Below, in pieces: positions 1-8,156 of a stretch of DNA of 64,000 nucleotides. Each line of letters opens with the position of its first letter. Within the stretch, counting starts at the first letter, position 1. Origin of the DNA: JAXMDC01 sp046349035 (lineage in GTDB: Bacteria; Pseudomonadota; Alphaproteobacteria; Rhizobiales; Kaistiaceae); contig JAXMDC010000002.1 in NCBI GenBank assembly GCA_046349035.1, positions 930,001-994,000 of the forward strand, given 5' to 3'. The notes below the pieces were generated by a model. That model had not been told where the DNA came from. It ran no database searches and saw only the letters and a list, made by a program, of their open reading frames with translations. The translations under genes were made by a program, and so were the position numbers.

Positions 1-2
1 AC

Positions 3-527
3 AACGACTATGAAGGTAATTGGCTCGACCCACGGCAGACCTGCATGCCTGAGGGCCTGCCGCGCATCGGCGCCCCGGCCTATATCCTCCACGTCCCCGA
101 GCAGAACATGATCGTGTTCCGCTACAACACCGGCTTTGTCGGGCGGACAGAAGCGCGCTTTATCCCGACCGACGGTCGGCCGCATAACCCGCACTTGTCG
201 AAGGTCGAAAGCTGGTACGGCGACTCGGTCGGCCACTGGGAGGGCGACACGCTGGTCATCGAGACGATCGGCTTCACCGATCAAAGCTGGCTGCACAAGT
301 CCGGCTACATTCACGGCTTCGAAATGAAGGTGACCGAGCGGATCACCCGGCCGACCTTCAACACGCTGCGCTGGGAAGCGACGGTCGAAGATCCTGAGTA
401 TCTGGCCCAGCCTTGGACGATGAACCCCATCGTCCGCAACCTGAACACCGACCCCACCAGGGTCCTCGGTGAAGACCTCCCCTGCTACAATTTCGAGCCG
501 ATCGTCTCCCACACGAGAAGCGGCTAG
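3..527 (+). CDS. C-terminal part of a hypothetical protein (5'-truncated by window edge)
   Basis: The reading frame is already open at base 3, before the first Met at 45, so the true start lies outside the window. The visible 174 residues contain the pattern WYGDSVGHWEGDTLVIET followed by a Trp/Leu-rich stretch and VTERITRP. I recognise this as typical of a widespread family of uncharacterised exported proteins from soil bacteria (recurrent GD-S-G-WEGDTLV core). No catalytic function is known to me. It ends 80 bases before the next gene on the same strand and may be cotranscribed with the two exported proteins that follow. The frame and stop are certain; the function is unknown. Confidence 0.75.
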   Translation, partial: NDYEGNWLDPRQTCMPEGLPRIGAPAYILHVPEQNMIVFRYNTGFVGRTEARFIPTDGRPHNPHLSKVESWYGDSVGHWEGDTLVIETIGFTDQSWLHKSGYIHGFEMKVTERITRPTFNTLRWEATVEDPEYLAQPWTMNPIVRNLNTDPTRVLGEDLPCYNFEPIVSHTRSG

Positions 528-607
528 CACAGGGTCAAAGTGCCAGGGCCGACGGCGCGCCCCGGCAGACAACTATAAGAACGAATTGATCCTTCAAGGG
601 TGGTCTC

Positions 608-1450
608 ATGCGTAAGCAACTGGCACTTTACGGGGCGCTGGCATCTGGCCTGGTCGCTCTGACGATGGTTACATCGCCGGCCTGGGCCGTTCGGACCCAA
701 GTCGGCAGGTACTTCTACGATCTTCCCAAGGATGCTTTGACGACCAACGAGGCCGCGGTTCGGACTCTGATCGAGGTGAGCGACGCGATCGGGTTCACCC
801 GCAATCAGCCGCTTCCCGGGAACCCGCCGGCCGGCGGCCCCGCCAACTGCCTGGGCTGCCTGACTCCGATGTTCGAGCTGAAAGGGTCCGGAATGTACAA
901 CGGCGTGAGCAACGCCGACGTCGTCATCACCTTCGACCGTCGCAAGCCCGGGGTACGCGCCGATGTGACCGCTGCAGGCGGCAAGGCGCGGACCGTCACC
1001 GTCGCGCTCGACAAAGTCAGCTGGGACGAAACGACCCCTGGTGTCGGCGCCAAAGCATCGACCGAAACCTCGCTGACCCGGCTCCTGCCGATCTTCCTGC
1101 TCCCTTCGGAGGTCGTCTATTCGGGGATCGCAGCCGCCGACAAAATCAAGCTGACGTCGTCGGGCTCTTTGCGGACGCTTACCATTCCCGTCCCGCTCTA
1201 CAACACCAACCTGATCGCCACCATCGACCGTTCGGGGTTCCCGGTAAAGACCGAGATGACTGTCGGCGGCAAGATCTATACGGGCGAGTATGACGAGTTC
1301 GACAACGACCGCATGGACAACCATGTGTTCATGCCGAGCCGCATCGTCCAGAAGATGGACGGGAAAGTATTCACCGACCTGAGCTTGGATTACACTTGGA
1401 CCAACCCATACATGGTCTTTCAGATTCCCAAGGAGATCGCGAGCAAGTAA
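608..1450 (+). CDS. Exported hypothetical protein
   Basis: 280 residues starting at an ATG preceded by AAGGGTGG. Residues 1-27 form a Sec signal peptide: MRK, then a hydrophobic core ending in PAWA before VRTQ. The mature protein is rich in beta-type alternation and has a CLGC pair near residue 79. It ends in a repeated 'plain sheet' pattern with VFTDLSLDYTWTNP, reminiscent of lipoprotein-carrier-like periplasmic proteins, but I do not assign a family. It lies 111 bases upstream of the DUF6351-type hydrolase gene on the same strand, so a common exported function (for example binding the hydrolase substrate) is plausible but purely inferred. Confidence 0.8.
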   Translation: MRKQLALYGALASGLVALTMVTSPAWAVRTQVGRYFYDLPKDALTTNEAAVRTLIEVSDAIGFTRNQPLPGNPPAGGPANCLGCLTPMFELKGSGMYNGVSNADVVITFDRRKPGVRADVTAAGGKARTVTVALDKVSWDETTPGVGAKASTETSLTRLLPIFLLPSEVVYSGIAAADKIKLTSSGSLRTLTIPVPLYNTNLIATIDRSGFPVKTEMTVGGKIYTGEYDEFDNDRMDNHVFMPSRIVQKMDGKVFTDLSLDYTWTNPYMVFQIPKEIASK

Positions 1451-1561
1451 CGGGCGTTCGAGCCTGAAGTAGCGAGTTCAACGCCCCTGCGGGTGGCAAC
1501 CCGCGCGTAGCGCTCAAGACACAAGATTCGAGAATTGAACAAGACCCTTGGGAGGATTGAA

Positions 1562-3796
1562 ATGAAGACAAGGCTTTGGCGCATTGCGGCGTCAATGTTT
1601 GCCGCGGCAGGAGCGCTCATCGGCACCGCCGCTCACGCGGCGCTCAGCATCGACACGGTTTCTTCCCGGCCGGACCTCGTCGGCGGCACTTCGGCACTGA
1701 TCGTCATTCGCGGGGCGACCACCCCTCCCAAGGTCACGTGGGATCCGACGTCCGCCGCGACCCGTGACATCAGCAAGTTCTTCGCCCCCGATCCGAATAC
1801 GCCCGGCCAATGGATCGGGCTGATCTTTGGGTTCTGGGACGGCAAGAACAAGGACATCATCGAGGTAACCTCCGGCGGCGAGACCGCCAAGTTAAGCGTG
1901 GTCTCTCACGCCCTCAACCGCAGCGTCTTTTCCGGTCCGCTGCAGTGGCCGTTCATCTGCGAACTCGACTCGCTCGGCATGAAGCCGACCTTGAACGCGC
2001 TTACCGACCCGACCCGCGATACCGATTGCCTAGCTTCGACGACCTATACCTACTTCTACAAGAACAAAGGCGGCGAATGGAAACCGTTCGACGCCAAGAA
2101 CCGTCCGACGGATATCGCGACCAGCAAGATCGATGGCAAGGACATCCCGCTGATCGTTCGTCAGGAAAAGGGCGTCATCAACCGCTCGGGATACATCATC
2201 AACATTCTCCACGACCCGGCCGCTGGCCCCGTCCCGAGCTACCTGTCCAAGGGCGGTTCGGCGTGGAACGGCAAGCTGGTCTACAGCTTTGGTCCCGGCG
2301 CACGCGCCGGTTACCATCAGGGACGCAACTTCGGCGGCCTGCTTCCCACCTCCAACTACATCGAGGAAGCGCAGGTCGGAGCGATGGATGCATGGATCGC
2401 CCGCGGCTACGCGGTCGCATCGGGCTCCCTCAACTCTTTCGGCACCTCGACCAACGACGTCGTTTCGGCCGAGACCGCCTACCGGGTGAAGGAGCAGTTC
2501 ATCAAGCAGTATGGCGTCCCGATCTATACCCTCGGCGCCGGCGTCTCCGGCGGCTCGATGCAACAGCAGATGATCGCCAATGCCTACCCCGGGATTCTCG
2601 ACGGCATCGTCCCGCATCTTCAGTTCGCCGACGCCATGACGTTCCAGCAGCCGATGTTCGACTGCGAACTCCTAGCCAACGTGTTCAAGCAGGGCACGTG
2701 GACTCGACCGCAGATGGAAGCGATTTCGGGGATGTATTGGGGCTACTGCGTTTCCAACGCCGCCCGCTACCCGGCTCTCCGCGTCAATAACTGCGACCAG
2801 GCGGTAGCCGACGCAGTGGCGGCGATCGCCGAACTGAAGACCGCGGGCGTTCGCTGCACCTACCAGGACAACATGGAGGCCGTATTCGGCATCGACCCCA
2901 AGACCGGACACGCTCGCTCGCCTTGGGACAATGTCGGCGTCCAGTACGGCCTGAAAGCGCTGAACGACGGCGTGATCACCATGGATCAGTTCATCGACAT
3001 CAACACCCGCATCGGCGGCCATGATATCGACGGCAAGATCGTCGCACAGCGCGCGGTTGGCGATCCCGAGGCGCTGCGCATCGCCTTTGCAACCGGACGA
3101 GTGAACCTGGCCACCGGGGGGCTCGCCGCAATCCCGCAGGTCGCCACCCGCGAATACCGCGACGGCGACCCGTTCGGCCGCGGCGACGCCAATGTCGACG
3201 TCCACGCCGCCTATGGCAGTCTGGTGGTCCAGGCGCGCTTGCAGAAATACCTCGGCACGACCGGTACCAACGTCTACCTGATGACGGCGGCCGCGCCCGG
3301 CAACGCTAACACCACCACGCCGGGCTCGGCGGCCAACGTTGCCTATCTCGATGCGCTGAACGGCATCGACAAGTGGATCATGGCGATCAAGGCCGACAAG
3401 TCGAACCGGTCGCCAACCGAAAAGGTCGTGGCCAACAAGCCGGCCGAACTCGTCGACGCCTGCTACGCCACCAAGGACGGCGGCGCGACCGGCGGCCCGA
3501 TCGAAAAGATCACCGACAAGGCGCGTTGCGACAAGATGTTCCCGGCAACCAGCGATCCGCGCATCGCCGCCGGCGGCCCGATGACCGATGACGTCTTCAA
3601 GTGCCAGCTAAAGCCGATCGACGTGAAGGACTACAAGACCGCCCCGACTGCCGATCAACTGGCGCAACTTCGCAAGGCCTTCCCCGACGGTGTCTGCGAC
3701 TACTCAAAGCCGGGTGTCGGCCAGGAGCAGAAACTCACCACTTGGGCGAAGTTCAGGGGTGACGGCACCTTCACCAGCCTCATCGCAAACCGCTAG
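1562..3796 (+). CDS. DUF6351-type exported alpha/beta-hydrolase-like protein
   Basis: 744 residues. The ATG at 1562 is preceded at good spacing by GGAGG and directly starts a signal peptide (MKTRLWRIAASMFAAAGALI, cleaved after AHA), so I prefer it to an in-frame ATG 27 bases upstream. The protein resembles the DUF6351 family of large tannase-like exported hydrolases. It has an early domain with SVFSGPLQWPFICE and a central nucleophile elbow GAGVSGGSMQQQ (G-x-S-x-G, Ser near residue 339) inside a 'crude ester hydrolase' context, with many paired Cys in the C-terminal half suggesting disulfides outside the cytoplasm. The substrate is unknown; an ester of a plant or steroid-like compound would be a guess. 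A strong terminator follows 20 bases after the stop. Confidence 0.8.
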   Translation: MKTRLWRIAASMFAAAGALIGTAAHAALSIDTVSSRPDLVGGTSALIVIRGATTPPKVTWDPTSAATRDISKFFAPDPNTPGQWIGLIFGFWDGKNKDIIEVTSGGETAKLSVVSHALNRSVFSGPLQWPFICELDSLGMKPTLNALTDPTRDTDCLASTTYTYFYKNKGGEWKPFDAKNRPTDIATSKIDGKDIPLIVRQEKGVINRSGYIINILHDPAAGPVPSYLSKGGSAWNGKLVYSFGPGARAGYHQGRNFGGLLPTSNYIEEAQVGAMDAWIARGYAVASGSLNSFGTSTNDVVSAETAYRVKEQFIKQYGVPIYTLGAGVSGGSMQQQMIANAYPGILDGIVPHLQFADAMTFQQPMFDCELLANVFKQGTWTRPQMEAISGMYWGYCVSNAARYPALRVNNCDQAVADAVAAIAELKTAGVRCTYQDNMEAVFGIDPKTGHARSPWDNVGVQYGLKALNDGVITMDQFIDINTRIGGHDIDGKIVAQRAVGDPEALRIAFATGRVNLATGGLAAIPQVATREYRDGDPFGRGDANVDVHAAYGSLVVQARLQKYLGTTGTNVYLMTAAAPGNANTTTPGSAANVAYLDALNGIDKWIMAIKADKSNRSPTEKVVANKPAELVDACYATKDGGATGGPIEKITDKARCDKMFPATSDPRIAAGGPMTDDVFKCQLKPIDVKDYKTAPTADQLAQLRKAFPDGVCDYSKPGVGQEQKLTTWAKFRGDGTFTSLIANR

Positions 3797-3816
3797 GCCG
3801 CAGCGGAGAAGTCCGG

Positions 3817-3852
3817 GAAGCGGGCGGTGCGATGGCACCGCCCGCTTCTTTT
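3817..3852 (+). terminator. Strong rho-independent terminator
   Basis: A perfect 14-bp stem: GAAGCGGGCGGTGC at 3817-3830 pairs with 3835-3848 around a four-base loop, followed by a T run at 3849-3852. It sits 20 bases after the stop of the DUF6351-type gene and ends the + strand transcript before the convergent membrane-protein operon. Confidence 0.92.
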
Positions 3853-4017
3853 GCGCGCCGACCTCCGCGCAGGTGCTTGGAACTCAGGAACTCGGTCGCG
3901 GCCACTCCAGACGGGAGCCGCGTTTCGTGCTTCAGATGCCGACTGCAGCCTCGTCGCAGCCGCCCGGCCGCACCAGCAATCCCAAAGCCTCCACCGACCT
4001 ATCGGCGAACAGGCCAC

Positions 4018-4521
4018 TCAGTTCTGGCTGACGACAAAAAGCGGCAGGAACCGACCGAGCAGAAGGGCAGTCAGCCAGAGCGCCAGTGACCCCCCCGCCA
4101 TCCACTTGGTTCCAGCCGATGTATCCTCGCCCGGCCCCAGGGCCACAACCTTGCTGTGGTCGAAAACAAAAAACGCCAAGGCGTTCAGCCCTGCCAGCAC
4201 GATTGCTAGCATCTTCAGCAAGAACGCGGGATTGCTGTAGTAGACGACGGGGTTGGAGGTGAAGAACATCCAACCCGTGGCCGCCAGCATGACAAACCCC
4301 GCCAGGGCATAAGGCACAAAGGCGAGAGCGGTCTTGCCGCTGATCCCCTTGAAGAAACCGAGCAGCCGCAGGTCGAAGATGATGAGCGCCCCGAACAGGA
4401 CGCAGATCCCCATAAAGTGAATGGTTTCGCCGAAGCCGAACAGCCACTTGCTTGCCCGCGCCTCCGGTCCCGGCCAAGCCTGTTTGAACCACTCGAGTAC
4501 CGCCTGAGCCGTCGGGTTCAT
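4018..4521 (-). CDS. Small integral membrane protein (DUF6644-like)
   Basis: 167 residues with four hydrophobic segments (about 35-55, 70-90, 100-120 and 140-160). The pattern FGETIHFMGICVLFG and then DLRLLGF resembles the small membrane proteins grouped as DUF6644; the family name is from memory and of moderate certainty. A His in the first membrane helix (ETIHF) is conserved with the upstream paralogue (GFHSIGM), so a metal or haem ligand role is possible but not shown. It is last in a three-gene - strand set and convergent with the DUF6351-type operon. Confidence 0.7.
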   Translation of the reverse strand: MNPTAQAVLEWFKQAWPGPEARASKWLFGFGETIHFMGICVLFGALIIFDLRLLGFFKGISGKTALAFVPYALAGFVMLAATGWMFFTSNPVVYYSNPAFLLKMLAIVLAGLNALAFFVFDHSKVVALGPGEDTSAGTKWMAGGSLALWLTALLLGRFLPLFVVSQN

Positions 4522-4567
4522 CGAAACTCTCTCTTGTAAAGCAACGATCGCGAGTTTGCGGCCCCTC

Positions 4568-5101
4568 TTAGGGAGGCGGGGGCTGCAGATAGCCGATCAC
4601 TCGGCCCGAGACTATGGCGCCCAGCCAGAAAAGGTTGGTGAGCAGGGCTAAGAGCCGAGCATTGTCGGGTATGACTTCGACCGCCACGCCGCCCGGCCCC
4701 ACTTCGGTTCGCGTCAACCCCATCGCCTTCTGCATCATTCCCATTGTGATGCAGGCCAGGATGACCATTAGGATCTTGATGTCGAAGGTCGCGGTAATCA
4801 GTTCGCGACGCGGTTGCGCCAACAGTAGCAGAACGCCCGAAATCAGATTGATGATGAAGCCGGCCCAGCCGATCACCAGAAACTTGCGCGCCTCCTCGAC
4901 ACTGAAGTGCCGAAAAAACCCGAACAGTCGAATGCTCAGCATGAACGAAATGCCGACGACCGCCGCCATGCCGATCGAGTGGAAACCCAGCATGACGTAG
5001 AACGTCGCGAATGGGTCGGAGATGAAGTATCCCTCGCGAACCCAAGTCGAGATTCCGGTATCTTCGAATCGAGCCAAGAACTGCCAGAGGAAATCGAACA
5101 T
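4568..5101 (-). CDS. Small integral membrane protein, paralogue of the downstream gene
   Basis: 177 residues with four predicted membrane helices. The motif around residues 37-65 (FHSIGMAAVVGISFMLSIRL then FGFFRHF) parallels the downstream protein (IHFMGICVLFGALIIFDLRL then LGFFKGI), so the two are divergent tandem duplicates with a shared His-x-x-Gly helix. The C-terminus is Pro-rich. There are 46 bases to the next gene, consistent with one transcript. No function is known to me; the association with the exported hydrolase operon is only positional. Confidence 0.7.
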   Translation of the reverse strand: MFDFLWQFLARFEDTGISTWVREGYFISDPFATFYVMLGFHSIGMAAVVGISFMLSIRLFGFFRHFSVEEARKFLVIGWAGFIINLISGVLLLLAQPRRELITATFDIKILMVILACITMGMMQKAMGLTRTEVGPGGVAVEVIPDNARLLALLTNLFWLGAIVSGRVIGYLQPPPP

Positions 5102-5140
5102 CGGTCCCCACCGTGTGTGAATTGTGGCTCCGACCCTGAG

Positions 5141-5368
5141 CTATCCGGTCGGCTCCAGCAGCCCGAGGAGAACCAGCCCCGCGGTCGTGAATATGATCCC
5201 GACAATGAACAGCAAGGCTTCGACGAGCCCAAGCACGCGCCACGTACCGGGGGCCGCCAATAGAACTCCCCGCTCGTCGACGAAGCGCTTTTGCCAAACG
5301 AAATTGAGGTAGATAAACGCCGCCACCAGCAAAACGCCGGCCGCCAGCAGGAGCAGGCCTTCGATCAA
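5141..5368 (-). CDS. Small two-helix membrane protein
   Basis: 75 residues with two membrane segments, residues 3-22 and 50-70, joined by a basic/acidic linker (WQKRFVDERG). The ATG at 5368 is preceded on its strand by a G-rich Shine-Dalgarno-like tract (GGGGGG). It is first in the three-gene - strand operon with the two four-helix paralogues and may be an accessory subunit of the same membrane complex. No family was recognised. Confidence 0.6.
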   Translation of the reverse strand: MIEGLLLLAAGVLLVAAFIYLNFVWQKRFVDERGVLLAAPGTWRVLGLVEALLFIVGIIFTTAGLVLLGLLEPTG

Positions 5369-5550
5369 CGTCCCCCCCTTTTCGCGTCAACCGGGCGAAA
5401 AAGTTCTCATGAATCCATGCTTTGGAATTTGATCCAGCGCAAGGGGCGGCGAGGCCTGCCGGCGGGGATCTCTCCGCGCCGTCCGCTACCGCTCGGTAAG
5501 GATGGGGACAGACGCCGGGTGGCGCAACCCTTCTGACTTCGAGTGCTCGA

Positions 5551-6909
5551 ATGCCTCTGCTGCCCAAGCCTGACAAAGCGGCTCCGTCGCGACCGCAACA
5601 AACCCTTCGGTTACCTTTCCCCGCCCCTTTCGACGCGTTCCGGTCCTATCGGAGAGTTCCCGCGGACGATCTGACTGTCATCAAAGCATGCCGCGCCGCC
5701 GCCATCTGGAGCGCCCGGCGCGGATTTTCCGGATGGGCAGAGGCCAGCCGCCTAACGGGCTGGCTCTTTCGGTTCCCGTTCCAGGCCGTACGCGAGATCG
5801 GCCGGCATGGCTCGGCTGCCCGCGACACTTTCGGGCGCAGTCTTGTCGCCCAAATCGCCGATCTCGCCACCGTGGCCGTTCGCAACGGGCTCTCACCGAG
5901 GGACTATTACGAGGGAGGGCTCGCGCGTTGTGCCGGTGACGACCGCCTCCTGCGCACTATTCCCTACGCGGTCTACGAAACCGCGGTTGACGCGGTTCTC
6001 ACGGCGACCGATCGCGGCGGGCGCGCAGCCCTTGAAGACAAACTGGCCTTCGAGGAACGCTGCCGAGCCGCCGGCCTGCCTGCCGTCCGGACCGAGCGGA
6101 TACTCCGCGACGGCTGGGCGGAAAGTCAGGAGGAGTTGTCTGCCATCCCTCCCGGAGCATATCTCCTGAAGCCGCGTATCGGCGGCCAAGGCCGGGGGAT
6201 CGTCGGCCTGTCCTTCGACGACCGCGCGGCGAGCAGCGAGCGCGCCGACTTTCTCCGCCGCGCCACGGAGCACGCCAAGACCGTAGGCGGCGATGTCCTG
6301 TTGCAGCATCGCGCCGCCAACCATCGAGACCTTGCCGGACTGTCGTCGGCTGCGCTGGCCACCACGCGGATCGTCACCATTTGGAACGAACGCGACGAAC
6401 CGGAGGTCGTTGAGGCTTTCTATCGAACCTCGACATCGCCCAGCGCACCGGTCGACAACTTCCACGCGGGCGGCACGTTCTACCCGCTCGACATCGCCAG
6501 CGGCACCCTGCGTGAAGGGTTCGGACCGCGATTTGCCGAACGCCCCGTCCCCCTCGAAACCCATCCCCTCTCCGGTCAGCGTATGGCCGGCCGGCCGCTT
6601 CCGGGCTGGTCGGGCATGTCCGATCTTGCCCTCGCGCTCGCCCGGGTGTTCCCCGACGTTCCGATCGTCGGCTGGGACGTGGGCTACACGCCAACCGGTC
6701 CTCTCGCCGTCGAAGGTAACGCGCCGCCAGGGATCACCCCGACTCGGCAATTCTCCACCGGCGGGCTGGTGGGCACGCGATTCTTGACACTCGTCGCTCA
6801 CCATGCCGCGCGCTGGCTAGTCGCACACGAGCCGGCGGGATCGCGCTGGCGGCCGAACGCGCTAGCGATTCCGCGACACCAACCGTCTGGAGGCGCGCCG
6901 GCTCGATGA
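5551..6909 (+). CDS. Sugar-transfer-associated ATP-grasp protein
   Basis: 452 residues, ATG at 5551. It resembles the 'sugar-transfer associated ATP-grasp' family (Pfam ATPgrasp_ST). The ATP-grasp signatures are visible in order: DKLAFEERC at 163-171, the lysine strand YLLKPRIGGQGRGI at 204-217 (Lys207), the acidic hinge region near 250-290, and the Mg-binding C-terminal VEGNAPPGITP at 387-397 with Glu388 and Asn390. Such enzymes form an acyl-phosphate and couple it to an amine or similar nucleophile; the family occurs in surface-polysaccharide loci. It is first in the 5.5-14.4 kb cluster and lies 14 bases before the Mur-ligase-like gene. The acceptor and acid substrates are not deducible from sequence. 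Confidence 0.82.
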   Translation: MPLLPKPDKAAPSRPQQTLRLPFPAPFDAFRSYRRVPADDLTVIKACRAAAIWSARRGFSGWAEASRLTGWLFRFPFQAVREIGRHGSAARDTFGRSLVAQIADLATVAVRNGLSPRDYYEGGLARCAGDDRLLRTIPYAVYETAVDAVLTATDRGGRAALEDKLAFEERCRAAGLPAVRTERILRDGWAESQEELSAIPPGAYLLKPRIGGQGRGIVGLSFDDRAASSERADFLRRATEHAKTVGGDVLLQHRAANHRDLAGLSSAALATTRIVTIWNERDEPEVVEAFYRTSTSPSAPVDNFHAGGTFYPLDIASGTLREGFGPRFAERPVPLETHPLSGQRMAGRPLPGWSGMSDLALALARVFPDVPIVGWDVGYTPTGPLAVEGNAPPGITPTRQFSTGGLVGTRFLTLVAHHAARWLVAHEPAGSRWRPNALAIPRHQPSGGAPAR

Positions 6910-6923
6910 ATTAGGATCGGCCC

Positions 6924-8156
6924 ATGGCGGCCCACATCGATCTGGCAATCCGGCGCCTGGTAAGGGCGGTCAAGACCCTACCCGGCGCACCCGCCGTTCG
7001 TCTGTCAATCCGTGCTTGGAAGAACGATTTGCGATCATGGCGCGCGACCCGCCGGCGCCGGCGCCTCTCGACAACCCGTTTCATCGCAGTGACCGGAAGC
7101 GCAGGCAAGACAACCACCACCGAATTGGCCGCCCGCATGCTCGCGACACTCATGCCGTGCCAGGCGCGGTCAGGCTGGAATACCTACGACGGTATCACCG
7201 CGACCATCCTGTCTGCGAAACCGTCCGGCGGCCTTTGGGTACAGGAAATGAGCGGTGAGCGCCCCGGAGCGATCTCGCGATCCTGCGCCCTGCTCCAGCC
7301 GGAGATCGGCATTGTCACCTCGATCGGGAGCGATCACCGCGCCGCCTACAAAAGTCTCGAAGCGACAGCCGCAGAGAAGGGCAAACTGATCGAGGCGTTG
7401 CCGGCAACCGGCCTGGCAGTCCTCAACGCCGACGATCCACTCGTAGTCGGCATGGCCTCGCGATCGTCGGCACGGGTGGTGACATTCGGCAGGAGCGGGA
7501 CAGCCGATCTTCGTGCGCATGAAATTAGCGCCCGCTTTCCCGACCGCCTTTCCCTGGTTGCCGAATGGCGTGGCATGACACTTCCCGTCCGCACCCAACT
7601 CATTGGCGAGTTCTGGCTGACCCCTGTCCTTGCGGCATTGGCCTGCGCGTTGGAGCTGGGTGCCGACCCGACGGCCTGCGCCACTGCTCTGGCCGGCTTC
7701 GCCCCAATCGCCGGCCGGTGTTCCCCGCATCGGCTGGCGAGCGGCGCCGACATCGTCCTCGATACGCAGAAGGCACCGGGCTGGACAGTCCCCGCAACGC
7801 TCGCAATCGCCCGCGACGCGCGCGCTTCTCGAAAGACGCTGGTGTTCGGGAGCTTGTCCGACTTTTCCGGAAAAAGCGGTCGGTTCTATCGTCGGGTTGC
7901 CCGACAGGCGCTGGAGGTCGCAGACCGCGTCGCCTTTGTCGGTCCGCACGCCCCCCATGTGCGCGGGTTGGTCGGCACCGCCGGCGCCGGGCGCCTCACA
8001 ATCCTTTTCCAGGCGGCAGAACTTGCGGTCTATCTTGAGACAAACACCGGACCGGGCGACCTCGTCATCGTCAAGGCATCGCGTGTCGACGGCTTGACGA
8101 CTGTCCTTGGCGGGGATCGAGGGACGTCGTCACCGGCCCCCGAGGCACCACGTTGA
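6924..8156 (+). CDS. Mur-ligase-like ATP-dependent amide ligase (MurF-like, stand-alone)
   Basis: 410 residues, ATG at 6924 preceded by AGGA. The P-loop TGSAGKTTTTE lies at 57-67. It is followed by the Mur middle domain with VTSIGSDHRAAYKSLEATAA and EKGKLIEAL, which matches the DH-x-Y-x-S-x-E / EK pattern around the carbamylated-Lys/Mg site, then NADDP. The C-terminal ligase domain carries LVFGSLSDFSGKSGRFYRRV, analogous to the MurF VLGDM-ELG segment. It lacks an N-terminal UDP-sugar-binding domain: the P-loop is preceded by only about 55 basic residues. The wall gene set is absent around it, so it is probably not a peptidoglycan enzyme but a ligase joining an amino acid or similar unit to a cluster-specific acceptor. 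Its stop overlaps the next start (TTGA). Confidence 0.85.
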   Translation: MAAHIDLAIRRLVRAVKTLPGAPAVRLSIRAWKNDLRSWRATRRRRRLSTTRFIAVTGSAGKTTTTELAARMLATLMPCQARSGWNTYDGITATILSAKPSGGLWVQEMSGERPGAISRSCALLQPEIGIVTSIGSDHRAAYKSLEATAAEKGKLIEALPATGLAVLNADDPLVVGMASRSSARVVTFGRSGTADLRAHEISARFPDRLSLVAEWRGMTLPVRTQLIGEFWLTPVLAALACALELGADPTACATALAGFAPIAGRCSPHRLASGADIVLDTQKAPGWTVPATLAIARDARASRKTLVFGSLSDFSGKSGRFYRRVARQALEVADRVAFVGPHAPHVRGLVGTAGAGRLTILFQAAELAVYLETNTGPGDLVIVKASRVDGLTTVLGGDRGTSSPAPEAPR

